Part shown: piece after piece, positions 1 through 6,512 of the stretch
How the letters are laid out: each line of letters starts with the position of its first letter
Numbering within the stretch: position 1 is the first letter of the stretch
Origin: Gammaproteobacteria bacterium
Lineage (GTDB): Bacteria > Pseudomonadota > Gammaproteobacteria > Arenicellales > Poriferihabitantaceae
NCBI GenBank assembly: GCA_024679435.1
Contig: JAIBDK010000074.1
Span: 1 to 8,735 of the forward strand
Direction of reading: 5' to 3'
DNA length: 8,735 bases
The notes under the pieces: generated by a model
Databases searched by the model: none
What the model was told of the DNA's origin: nothing
What the model saw: only the letters and a program-made list of their open reading frames with translations
Position numbers and translations under genes: made by a program

Positions 1-597
1 AAAACTATTGAACAACCATACGGGAATATTTCCGCCCGGATCCATGTGGATCTGATAGCGAATGCTGCTAGAGTTGTCTGGCAGTGGCCGAATCAACCAC
101 TCTGCGACCAGGTCCGGTATCCGAATATACTGTTCGGATTCCGGCAGTTCATTATCGGTGCTGGTCAACGTAATACTGATCTGATCATTGCTATCATCGA
201 TCGTCAAACTGACTTTACATACGGAATCTCTGGCGCGAATTGGCCAGGGGGGCGTGTTGATAATATGCACATAGGCATCGGTTGCGCTGATCATGCTAAG
301 CACGGTTACCTGCTTTGTGCGGTAATGCCATTCTGAAATTTTTTCCAGGTCCTGAAAAAATCGCACAACTCGATCAGGTTTGGCATTTACTATTACCTCT
401 CCCCGGTACTGTCGATACTGAGACCCTTCGGGATAGCGATAGTGAATCTGTATTCCCTGTTGCTCTTTGATAAAGCGCCAGTCATTGGCTTGAGCGACAT
501 CAAGAACCAAAACAACGGCAATAAGAAGGCAGGCCGCGCTATGAACGAGAATCTTCTTGAAGCCATAATAGTTAAGTCTAATCATCGACGAATACAT
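1..597 (-). CDS. START-domain lipid-binding-type protein, secreted, C-terminus beyond the window
   Basis: The minus strand stays open from an ATG at 597 to the left edge, giving 199 residues without a stop; a TGA lies directly upstream in frame. Residues 1-37 form a signal peptide: a basic stretch (GFKK), a hydrophobic core (LLIAVVLVL) and an AQA cleavage site before NDW. The rest matches bacterial START-domain proteins, with the typical WHYRTKQV, NTPPWPIRARDSV and MDPGGNIPVWLFN segments. START domains form a helix-grip pocket for lipids or other hydrophobic ligands; the ligand of the bacterial periplasmic members is mostly unknown. Members are usually a little over 200 residues, so only a short C-terminal part should be missing. 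The start could also be the ATG at 585; neither has a clear Shine-Dalgarno sequence. It is divergent from yehS. Family call is firm, function open. Confidence 0.85.
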   Translation of the reverse strand, partial: MYSSMIRLNYYGFKKILVHSAACLLIAVVLVLDVAQANDWRFIKEQQGIQIHYRYPEGSQYRQYRGEVIVNAKPDRVVRFFQDLEKISEWHYRTKQVTVLSMISATDAYVHIINTPPWPIRARDSVCKVSLTIDDSNDQISITLTSTDNELPESEQYIRIPDLVAEWLIRPLPDNSSSIRYQIHMDPGGNIPVWLFNSF

Positions 598-638
598 TCA
601 CACGGAAATAAAAAAACAAGAGCATAAGATAATACCCC

Positions 639-703
639 GAAAGTTAAAGTCATTCGCAGGCGAATTGATATAGGCAGCATAATCATCGAAGTGTTTAACT
701 TTC
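639..703. repeat. 10-bp inverted repeat spanning the divergent START/yehS promoter region
   Basis: GAAAGTTAAA at 639-648 and its exact reverse complement TTTAACTTTC at 694-703 are separated by 45 bases. Each gene of the divergent pair therefore has TTTAACTTTC upstream of it reading towards the gene, 23 bases before the yehS ATG and 41 bases before the START-gene ATG. This could be a pair of binding sites for a shared regulator, or parts of the two promoters. The match is seen directly; the function is inferred. Confidence 0.4.
652..665. promoter_or_regulatory. 14-bp palindrome, possible operator
   Basis: ATTCGC-AG-GCGAAT is a perfect inverted repeat with 6-bp arms and a 2-bp centre. It lies inside the larger inverted repeat at 639-703, though not concentric with it. 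Its position between two divergent genes is typical of an operator for a dimeric repressor. No T-tract follows, so it is not a terminator. The regulator is unknown. Confidence 0.35.
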
Positions 704-712
704 AGTTTCTAG

Positions 713-718
713 TATAAT
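713..718 (+). promoter_or_regulatory. Consensus -10 box for yehS, nearly leaderless
   Basis: A perfect TATAAT lies 8 bases before the yehS ATG at 727. A start site about 7 bases downstream would fall at 724-727, so a transcript from this box would have almost no leader. No good -35 box is found 16-18 bases upstream. The AGGA at 719-722 could act as a ribosome binding site if transcription starts further upstream instead. Confidence 0.4.
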
Positions 719-726
719 AGGACACT

Positions 727-1194
727 ATGACCAATAATGATGTACTGCGCCGAATACGCTATATATTTGACTTCGATGATTCCCAAATGATGTCTACTTT
801 TGCGCTTGTCGACCACGAAGTCACCCGGGCAGAAATAAGTGACTGGCTCAAGAAAGAAGACGACCCGGCATACAAAAAAATCACTGACAATGTGATGGCC
901 ACATTTTTGAATGGCCTGATTATTGAAAAACGCGGACGACGCGAAGGCGGCCTGCCCGTTGCTGAAAAACGACTGAGCAACAACATTATCCTGAATAAAC
1001 TAAAAATCGCTTTGAACATGAAAGCGGAAGATGTCATAGCGGCATTGGCGTCTGCTGATTTGACACTCAGCAAGCACGAGTTAAGCGCCCTGTTCCGCAA
1101 GCCTGGCCATAAGCACTATCGCGAATGCAAGGATCAGATATTGAGAAATTTCCTTAAGGGTATCCAGCTGCAATTGCGCGATTCACCTGCCTAA
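727..1194 (+). CDS. yehS: YehS-like DUF1456 protein
   Basis: The 155-residue product matches E. coli YehS (about 156 residues) over its full length. It has the two tandem DUF1456 repeats: residues about 2-70 with NNDVLRRIRYIFDF, WLKKEDD and FLNGLIIEKRG, and residues about 84-150 with NNIILNKLKIALNMK, FRKPGHKHYRECKDQ and LRNFLKGIQ. The protein is small, mostly helical and soluble, with no signal peptide. Its biochemical function is not established; it is a widespread conserved protein of gammaproteobacteria and some other bacteria. The ATG at 727 is preceded by AGGA at 719-722 with 4 bases between, and by a consensus -10 box. It is divergent from the START-domain gene and convergent with the metallo-beta-lactamase gene, so it is probably transcribed alone. 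No clear terminator is visible after it. Confidence 0.9.
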   Translation: MTNNDVLRRIRYIFDFDDSQMMSTFALVDHEVTRAEISDWLKKEDDPAYKKITDNVMATFLNGLIIEKRGRREGGLPVAEKRLSNNIILNKLKIALNMKAEDVIAALASADLTLSKHELSALFRKPGHKHYRECKDQILRNFLKGIQLQLRDSPA

Positions 1195-1338
1195 CCCGAA
1201 CCACACTCCAAGCCGAATTACTTTAGTTTTTAATTCAGGAATCCGGTTTGCCTCTAGCTTGGGATATTCGTCCTCTTGTTTGCAAATCGAAACCAGAAAC
1301 GGCATTGATGGTATCTAGCCGCGGACTCAGCCTGATAT

Positions 1339-2733
1339 CTAAAAGCTCATCAGATCAAGCTTCATGCCCGTTTCTGCAGCAGTCACATCCAGCACCCCTT
1401 CTTTTTTAAATCGATCCTTGAGCGCAAGGCCGGATTCTATTTCACCATGCACCAGAAAAAGGGGCGGCTTCGTTTTGAAGCTGCTGAACCATCTCACCAG
1501 ATCATTCTGATCACCGTGAGCAGACAACCCGCCAAGGGTGTGCACTTTTGCTTTAACCTCAACATCTTTACCGCGAATTTTGACCCAGTCCGCACCGTCC
1601 ACCAATCTCCTTCCTAAAGATCCGTTAGCCTGGTAGCCGATAATTATAACGTGACATTCTCTGCGCGGCAGATTGTGACGCAAATGATGAATGATCCGTC
1701 CTCCGTTACACATGCCGCTTCCCGCAATAATAATACCGCCGTGCCGTAACTTATTTACCACCATGGATTCTTCAGTAGATTTGGTTAAATGCAAGTTGTT
1801 GATACGGGGCATATCGTTAATACCTTTGCGGAACTTGGTGGCTTCATCGTCATAGAGGTGAGGAAAACCCCAGTAGACATGACTGGCTTCGATAGCCATG
1901 GGGCTATCTAGAAAAACATGCCAGTCAGCCAGCCCCCACTGGTCATAATTACGTCCAAGTGCATAGAGCACCTCCTGACTGCGACCAATGGCAAAGGCGG
2001 GAATCAGGAGATTTCCGTGTCCGTTTGATTCATGAATTATTTCCCCCAGCTCATCGTAGGTTTGTTGCCGGTTTCGATGATTACGGCCACCATAGGTGCT
2101 TTCCATCAGCACCAGGTCGGCTTCTTCCAGTATTGCCGGATCCTGAAGAATTGGCGTATCGTATTGACCAAGATCTCCGCTAAATACGATTTTACGGGTT
2201 TCGCCATTTTCAGCTAACCATACTTCGACCGAAGTGGAGCCAAGGATATGGCCGGCATCCTGAAAACAAATATCAATACCCGGAAAAATTTGCTTCTTTG
2301 TCCGATATTTTACACCCACGATATTGGTAGTGGCTTCACGGGCATCCTCAACGCTGTACAGCGGTTCAATTAAGGGACTGCCTTTGGCCTCGAGCTTTTT
2401 ATTTCGCCATTCGGCATCTCGTTGGGCGAGACGTGCGGAATCTTCAAGCAGAATATGGCAAAGCTCCACGGTGGCATTTTGAGCATAAATTGGCCCGCTA
2501 AAACCGCGCTTAACCAGCAACGGCAACCGACCGGAATGATCAATATGGGCGTGACTCAATACAACAGCATCAATCTCCCAGGGATTAAATGGAAACGGAT
2601 CATTATTCCGTTCCTCATCCCGCCTGCGGCCTTGAATCATCCCGCAATCGAGCAAAATTTGTTTACCCGCCGCCCGGACGATATGACAGGAACCTGTCAC
2701 CTCCCCCGCCGCACCAAAAAATTCGAGTTCCAA
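1339..2733 (-). CDS. Beta-CASP metallo-beta-lactamase, putative ribonuclease
   Basis: A 464-residue cytoplasmic protein of the CPSF73/TTHA0252 type, full length for the family. The metallo-beta-lactamase zinc ligands are present: HAHIDH at 61-66, His162 in AGHILGS, Asp187 in SGDLG, and His429 in VHGE (motif C). The beta-CASP motifs are also seen: Glu211 in MESTYG (motif A) and His405 in SAHGD (motif B). PAFAIGRSQE (245-254) and AGSGMCNGGR (337-346) are typical of the RNA-specificity region. Such enzymes cleave RNA with two zinc ions, as endo- or 5'-exonucleases; the substrate here is unknown. The start is TTG at 2733: the only upstream in-frame codons before two TAA stops contain no ATG, and AGGAG stands 8 bases before it. 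The gene is divergent from the RidA-like gene. All catalytic residues are intact, so it should be active. Confidence 0.92.
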   Translation of the reverse strand: MELEFFGAAGEVTGSCHIVRAAGKQILLDCGMIQGRRRDEERNNDPFPFNPWEIDAVVLSHAHIDHSGRLPLLVKRGFSGPIYAQNATVELCHILLEDSARLAQRDAEWRNKKLEAKGSPLIEPLYSVEDAREATTNIVGVKYRTKKQIFPGIDICFQDAGHILGSTSVEVWLAENGETRKIVFSGDLGQYDTPILQDPAILEEADLVLMESTYGGRNHRNRQQTYDELGEIIHESNGHGNLLIPAFAIGRSQEVLYALGRNYDQWGLADWHVFLDSPMAIEASHVYWGFPHLYDDEATKFRKGINDMPRINNLHLTKSTEESMVVNKLRHGGIIIAGSGMCNGGRIIHHLRHNLPRRECHVIIIGYQANGSLGRRLVDGADWVKIRGKDVEVKAKVHTLGGLSAHGDQNDLVRWFSSFKTKPPLFLVHGEIESGLALKDRFKKEGVLDVTAAETGMKLDLMSF

Positions 2734-2741
2734 CTTAGTCG

Positions 2742-2746
2742 CTCCT
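2742..2746 (-). promoter_or_regulatory. Ribosome binding site that fixes a TTG start
   Basis: On the minus strand AGGAG lies 8 bases before the TTG at 2733. Together with two in-frame TAA codons just upstream, it settles the unusual start codon of the metallo-beta-lactamase gene. Confidence 0.75.
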
Positions 2747-2765
2747 GTAATTTATTATTGCGTAT

Positions 2766-2771
2766 AGTATA
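2766..2771 (-). promoter_or_regulatory. Possible -10 box of the metallo-beta-lactamase gene
   Basis: TATACT on the minus strand matches the -10 consensus at 5 of 6 positions and would give a leader of about 26 bases. A TTGAGG lies upstream but with a 20-base spacer, which is too long, so the -35 is doubtful. Confidence 0.3.
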
Positions 2772-2911
2772 TCCCTTATGGCTCTGCCCGGCCTCAACAA
2801 AAACCGCTCTCAAAAATTCCAATCTGCAAATATCAAAAATAGATTGATTAACGGAACTTAGTCTCATTGCTCAATGCTACACATCAGGGTACGCTTCAAC
2901 TTTTTGTAATC

Positions 2912-2916
2912 AGGAG
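2912..2916 (+). promoter_or_regulatory. Ribosome binding site of the RidA-like gene
   Basis: AGGAG lies 6 bases before the ATG at 2923, an optimal arrangement that supports this start over the internal ATG at residue 8. Confidence 0.7.
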
Positions 2917-2922
2917 ATAACC

Positions 2923-3360
2923 ATGCGCGATAAACACGCACGAATGCGCAAATTCAACACCAAAGAAACCTATCCGAATCAAAAACTGGATAATGACCTG
3001 TGCCAGGTAGTCCGGGCTCGGGGCACCACCGTATTTGTCAGGGGACAGGTTGGGCAGGATATCGATAGTTTCGAAAGCATCGAAAGTATGAGCCCCTACG
3101 ATCAGGCGGACAAAGCCATGCAAAACGTCGATCAGTTACTAAAAGAGGCCGGTTCTGAACTCAATCAAATATGCCGCATTCAGGTTTATATTACTGATCG
3201 CAAGTATCGTGATGATGTCTATCAGGCTATTGGAAAATGGCTAAAAGGCGTTTACCCGGTGTCGACAGGCCTCATCGTAAACGGCCTCGCAAGGCCTGAA
3301 TGGGTGATGGAAATAGAAGCCACGGCAGTTATCCCGGATGACCCGCCCAACGACAGGTAA
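2923..3360 (+). CDS. RidA-superfamily (YjgF/YER057c) protein lacking the catalytic arginine
   Basis: The 145-residue product has the chorismate-mutase-like RidA fold pattern: FVRGQVG near residue 38, QADKAMQNVDQLLKEAGSEL (61-80), ICRIQVYITD (83-92) and the C-terminal EIEATAVIP. RidA forms trimers that hydrolyse reactive enamines and imines such as 2-aminoacrylate. The key arginine of E. coli RidA (Arg105, in FPARS) aligns with Ser114 here (YPVST), while the Glu of EIEA is kept. This places it among the Rid subgroups without the arginine, for which the classic deaminase activity is not expected; its function cannot be named. It is slightly longer than RidA owing to about 15 extra N-terminal residues. 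It probably shares a transcript with the LysR gene 44 bases downstream and stands next to a polyamine importer, hinting at nitrogen or amine metabolism. Confidence 0.85.
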   Translation: MRDKHARMRKFNTKETYPNQKLDNDLCQVVRARGTTVFVRGQVGQDIDSFESIESMSPYDQADKAMQNVDQLLKEAGSELNQICRIQVYITDRKYRDDVYQAIGKWLKGVYPVSTGLIVNGLARPEWVMEIEATAVIPDDPPNDR

Positions 3361-3404
3361 TAAGAGCATTTCTAAACAAGCTTGCTAGCAACAGCTTTAT
3401 AAAA

Positions 3405-4334
3405 TTGCGATATACCCTCAGACAACTCGCGTATTTTGTTGCTGCCGGCGAAGCTGGCAGCATTCTAAAGGCTTCCGAGAACATTCACGTCTCCCAGCCT
3501 TCCATATCCAATGCAATTTCTCAGCTTGAAGACAGCTTCGACGTCCAGCTTTTTATTCGACACCACGCTCAGGGAATGTCCCTGACGACCGCCGGAAGAG
3601 AATTTTTCCGGGAAGCCAAACTGCTACTTTCCAACGCAGAACAACTTCAGGGATTCGCCGGAGAGCTGTCCAACCAGATAATGGGCACCATTGAAGTGGG
3701 ATGTTTTATCCCACTGGCTCCAATTGTCACACCGGACTTATGTCACGGCTTTATGACCAGTCATCCCAAAACCGATGTGCGTGTCCGCGAAGCCCATCAG
3801 GCCGATATTCTGCAGCTTCTCCGACAGGGTTCTATCGATCTTGCTCTGACATACGATCTGCAGCTTCAAAGCGACATCGATTTCATCCCCCTGGCCAGTT
3901 TGCCACCTTATGTGTTGCTGGCGGCGGATGACCCACTGTCTATCGCCAAAGCGATCGCAATTGAGGATCTCGCAGACAGGCCGATGATTCTGCTGGATCT
4001 GCCTTTAAGTAGTGACTATTTTATGGGGATTTTCAGCAATCATAAAATTAAACCCACTATCAAGGCCCGAACCCGACTCACCGATGTCCAAAGAGGTCTG
4101 GTTGCGAGCGGTCATGGATACAGCCTGGCCAATGGACGACCGCTCAATCAACTGGCGCTCGACGGGAAGGCGCTGAGTTATGTTCCCCTGAAAGGCGCAC
4201 ATCCGGCGTTAACACTGGGTCTGGCACTTCTGAAATCCACCCGAAAGAATCAGGCGCAGGTCGCATTTATTGACTATTGTAAATCTCTGGTCACTGACAA
4301 TTGTATCCCCGGGATGACCTTGGGATTTAATTAA
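3405..4334 (+). CDS. LysR-type transcriptional regulator
   Basis: The 309-residue product has the standard LysR layout. An N-terminal winged helix-turn-helix spans about 1-60 (LRQLAYFVAAGEAGSILKAS, then VSQPSISNAISQLED and LTTAGREF). A linker helix follows to about 90, then a periplasmic-binding-protein-like effector domain from about 94 (GTIEVGCFIPLAP) to the end. Such proteins bind DNA as tetramers and respond to a small molecule. The TTG at 3405 is chosen because family members begin with M-x-x-T-L-R-Q-L at exactly this point and no ATG is available just upstream. There is no convincing Shine-Dalgarno sequence, so translation is likely weak, which suits a regulator. Its position after the RidA-like gene and before the polyamine importer operon suggests it controls one or both. 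The effector is unknown. Confidence 0.9.
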   Translation: MRYTLRQLAYFVAAGEAGSILKASENIHVSQPSISNAISQLEDSFDVQLFIRHHAQGMSLTTAGREFFREAKLLLSNAEQLQGFAGELSNQIMGTIEVGCFIPLAPIVTPDLCHGFMTSHPKTDVRVREAHQADILQLLRQGSIDLALTYDLQLQSDIDFIPLASLPPYVLLAADDPLSIAKAIAIEDLADRPMILLDLPLSSDYFMGIFSNHKIKPTIKARTRLTDVQRGLVASGHGYSLANGRPLNQLALDGKALSYVPLKGAHPALTLGLALLKSTRKNQAQVAFIDYCKSLVTDNCIPGMTLGFN

Positions 4335-4362
4335 AAATTCCATACCTAATGAGTCAACATTT

Positions 4363-4376
4363 CGATATTTCCATCG
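4363..4376. promoter_or_regulatory. Possible LysR operator half-sites near the -35 of the transporter operon
   Basis: CGAT-N6-ATCG is a short perfect dyad ending 16 bases before the TATAAT at 4393, so it covers the -35 region. The poor -35 sequence suggests an activator-dependent promoter. The arms are only 4 bp and the classic T-N11-A pattern is not symmetric here, so this is weak evidence. Confidence 0.2.
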
Positions 4377-4392
4377 GCGCACTGTTTATGTC

Positions 4393-4398
4393 TATAAT
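4393..4398 (+). promoter_or_regulatory. Consensus -10 box of the polyamine transporter operon
   Basis: A perfect TATAAT in the 109-base gap after the LysR gene. Transcription would start near 4405, giving a leader of about 39 bases to the ATG at 4444. That argues against the in-frame TTG at 4408 as the start of the ATPase gene. No good -35 box is seen 16-18 bases upstream. Confidence 0.5.
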
Positions 4399-4443
4399 CC
4401 TACTCACTTGATACCAAGAATAATTGATTACTCCAACCCGCAC

Positions 4444-5553
4444 ATGACCAGCAAATCTTCTGCTAACAGTTCTAGTGTAGCTATTGAAGTCCAGGGCCTT
4501 ATAAAGACGTTTGGAACCGGCGATGCCAGCGTCAAAGCACTAGATGGCGTTTCAGTCAGCATTTACGAAAACGAATTTTTCACCCTCCTCGGCCCATCCG
4601 GATGCGGCAAAACCACACTGCTGCGAATGATCGCGGGGTTCGAGCATCCCACAAGTGGACATGTTCTTCTCGGTGGAGATCATATCGGCCACCTGCCGCC
4701 TTTTATGCGCCCGGTAAATACGGTTTTCCAGAACTACGCACTGTTTCCCCATATGACCGTAGGCGAAAACATAGGCTTTGGACTGGAAATGCTGGGTAAA
4801 GACAAATCTGAAATCGCCCGTAAAGTGGATCAAACTCTGGCCATGGTGCGGATGGAAGAATACGTTAACCGCAAAACCTCTCAGCTTTCTGGTGGACAGC
4901 AACAGCGGGTAGCGCTGGCAAGAGCTCTGGCTCCTGAGCCTCGTGTACTGCTTCTTGATGAACCGCTTTCAGCTCTGGATCTTAAACTGCGCAAGGAAAT
5001 GCAGATTGAGCTCAAGCGGATGCAACATGAAACCGGAATTACCTTTGTATTTGTAACCCATGATCAGGAAGAAGCCCTGACCATGTCAGATCGGGTTGCG
5101 GTAATGAAAGACGGACTGATCCGCCAGATCGGCGCTCCCCGCGAAATTTATGACCACCCCACAGAACGGTTTGTGGCGCACTTTATCGGCGAAACCAATT
5201 TTCTTGAAGGAGAATTACACGATATTAACGGTTCCACCGGCATGATTAAGCTGGCAAGTGGTTCTAATGTCCCCGCTTCGCTGCCCGATGAAGCCGCTGC
5301 AGGCACCGTTACTGTCGTTGTCCGCCCGGAGCATGCGCTGCTTTCGACTTCCCCAGACAATGCCTCTTTGACCGGCGAAGTCAAAACCATCGTCTATTTC
5401 GGTACCGATACCCATTACCACCTTGAACTCGAAAGTGGAGATTCTTTTGTGGTGCGCATGCAAAACCAGCGTGATTCAGGAACCGACTATCAGGAAGGAT
5501 CAAAAGTGGGAATCACTTTCAAGGACAATGCCGTACAGGTACTGAAGGATTAG
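4444..5553 (+). CDS. potA: Polyamine ABC transporter ATP-binding protein (PotA/PotG type)
   Basis: A 369-residue cytoplasmic ATPase close in length to E. coli PotA (378) and PotG (377). It energises uptake of spermidine/putrescine-type substrates. Every ABC motif is intact: Walker A GPSGCGKTT (50-58), Q-loop Gln96 in FQNYALFPHMT, signature LSGGQQQR (148-155), Walker B LLLDE (169-173), D-loop SALD and switch His206 in VTHDQEEA. The C-terminal part from about residue 250 (FIGETNFLEGEL, VVVRPEHALL) is the TOBE regulatory domain typical of MalK/PotA ATPases. I chose the ATG at 4444 because the promoter -10 at 4393 would leave the in-frame TTG at 4408 at the very 5' end of the mRNA; neither has a clear Shine-Dalgarno sequence. 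It is first in a four-gene operon. PotA versus PotG cannot be settled by eye. Confidence 0.92.
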   Translation: MTSKSSANSSSVAIEVQGLIKTFGTGDASVKALDGVSVSIYENEFFTLLGPSGCGKTTLLRMIAGFEHPTSGHVLLGGDHIGHLPPFMRPVNTVFQNYALFPHMTVGENIGFGLEMLGKDKSEIARKVDQTLAMVRMEEYVNRKTSQLSGGQQQRVALARALAPEPRVLLLDEPLSALDLKLRKEMQIELKRMQHETGITFVFVTHDQEEALTMSDRVAVMKDGLIRQIGAPREIYDHPTERFVAHFIGETNFLEGELHDINGSTGMIKLASGSNVPASLPDEAAAGTVTVVVRPEHALLSTSPDNASLTGEVKTIVYFGTDTHYHLELESGDSFVVRMQNQRDSGTDYQEGSKVGITFKDNAVQVLKD

Positions 5554-5560
5554 ATTTAAT

Positions 5561-6511
5561 ATGTCTGCGGAAACAACCTTGGCTCACGCTCACGGCGCAC
5601 CCCTGACAGGGGCAGAGGCCGAAGCCGCCACAGTCAAACGCGAAGTCAGAAACCGTTGGTTTCTGTTGTCACCGGCGATGCTGATTATTTGCGGTATTGG
5701 AATCATGCCGCTGGCAATAATTATTGGCTACTCCTTTATGGAGCAGGGAAATTATGCCGGAGTAAAATGGGAATTTACCCTTGAGTCATGGATGAATTTA
5801 ATTACCGAAAGGGACATATTTGATGACACCCTTGGATGGAATCACGCTCATATCTCAATCATGCTGCGTTCTATCGGCCTTGCGCTGATGACCATGGTGA
5901 CAACGCTTATTATGGGATTCCCAACGGCGTATTTCATCACCACTCGTCCTGAAGGACAGCGAAATTTCTGGCTTTTTCTGATAGCCCTGCCCTTTTTTAG
6001 CAATTTGCTTGTACGCACCTTTTCCATGATGCTGATGCTAAGAGACGACGGCTACATTAACAATGTGCTGCTGTTTCTCGGGGTGATCGATGAACCGATG
6101 ATTCTGATTTACACCAACACAGCGGTTGCGATCGGCCTTGTGTTTACTTATCTGCCGCTGATGGTGATGCCGCTATATGCTTCCATGGAAAAACTCAATT
6201 TCAACCTTGTTGAGGCCGGTTACGATCTCTATGCAAGCCGCTTCCAGGTGCTTAAAAGAGTTATTCTTCCATCGGTTAAACCAGGCATAATTGCCGGCTG
6301 TATTCTGGTTTTTATCCCGGCAATTGGTGCTTACGTCACCGCAAAAATTCTTGGCGGCGGCAAAAACCTGATGATCGGAAACCTGATAGCCAACCAGTTC
6401 GGAACTTCCCGTGACTGGCCGTTGGGTTCTGCAATTTCACTGTTTATGATGATCGTGGTTATGATTGCCCTGATTGTTTACGTTCGCAATTCTCTGGCGG
6501 AACAGGATTAA
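5561..6511 (+). CDS. potB: Polyamine ABC transporter permease (PotB/PotH type)
   Basis: A 316-residue inner-membrane permease, near PotH (317) in length and longer than PotB (275). About six membrane segments can be seen: roughly 33-57, 102-127, 135-155, 184-206, 241-260 and 288-308. The EAA loop that contacts the ATPase runs from about 218 (EAGYDLYAS) to ILPSVKPGIIAG. Segments such as FLGVIDEP, FIPAIGAYV, MIGNLIANQF and SRDWPLGSA match the PotB/PotH family. The N-terminal 30 residues are polar, rich in Ala, His and Glu, and probably cytoplasmic. The ATG stands 7 bases after the stop of the ATPase gene, with AAGGA 11 bases upstream, a loose ribosome binding site; translational coupling is likely. 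The symbol follows gene order in the operon. Confidence 0.9.
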   Translation: MSAETTLAHAHGAPLTGAEAEAATVKREVRNRWFLLSPAMLIICGIGIMPLAIIIGYSFMEQGNYAGVKWEFTLESWMNLITERDIFDDTLGWNHAHISIMLRSIGLALMTMVTTLIMGFPTAYFITTRPEGQRNFWLFLIALPFFSNLLVRTFSMMLMLRDDGYINNVLLFLGVIDEPMILIYTNTAVAIGLVFTYLPLMVMPLYASMEKLNFNLVEAGYDLYASRFQVLKRVILPSVKPGIIAGCILVFIPAIGAYVTAKILGGGKNLMIGNLIANQFGTSRDWPLGSAISLFMMIVVMIALIVYVRNSLAEQD

Positions 6512-6512
6512 T

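Noticed and set aside
46..336. Plus-strand open frame of 96 codons
   Set aside because: It lies antisense to the START-domain gene, whose minus-strand translation is clearly a real protein with a signal peptide and family motifs.
759..1100. Minus-strand open frame of 113 codons opposite yehS
   Set aside because: It is a shadow of the conserved DUF1456 coding sequence, with a Ser/Arg-rich translation typical of antisense frames.
1195..1338. Convergent gap after yehS and the metallo-beta-lactamase gene, searched for a bidirectional terminator
   Set aside because: The best structure is GAATTA (1215-1220) with TAATTC (1231-1236) around a 10-base loop; it is AT-rich, weak and lacks a following T-tract. 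I see nothing else in the gap.
2422..2847. Plus-strand open frame of 141 codons across the start of the metallo-beta-lactamase gene
   Set aside because: It mirrors the well-supported minus-strand gene, its translation resembles no family I know, and no ribosome binding site precedes it.
4408..4443. TTG at 4408 as the start of the ATPase gene, adding 12 residues
   Set aside because: It would lie at the expected transcription start of the TATAAT at 4393, has no ribosome binding site, and the extra residues do not resemble family sequence.
6474..6512. TTG at 6474 as the start of the second permease
   Set aside because: It lies within the preceding gene, whereas the ATG at 6513 has AGGA at proper spacing directly after the preceding stop codon.
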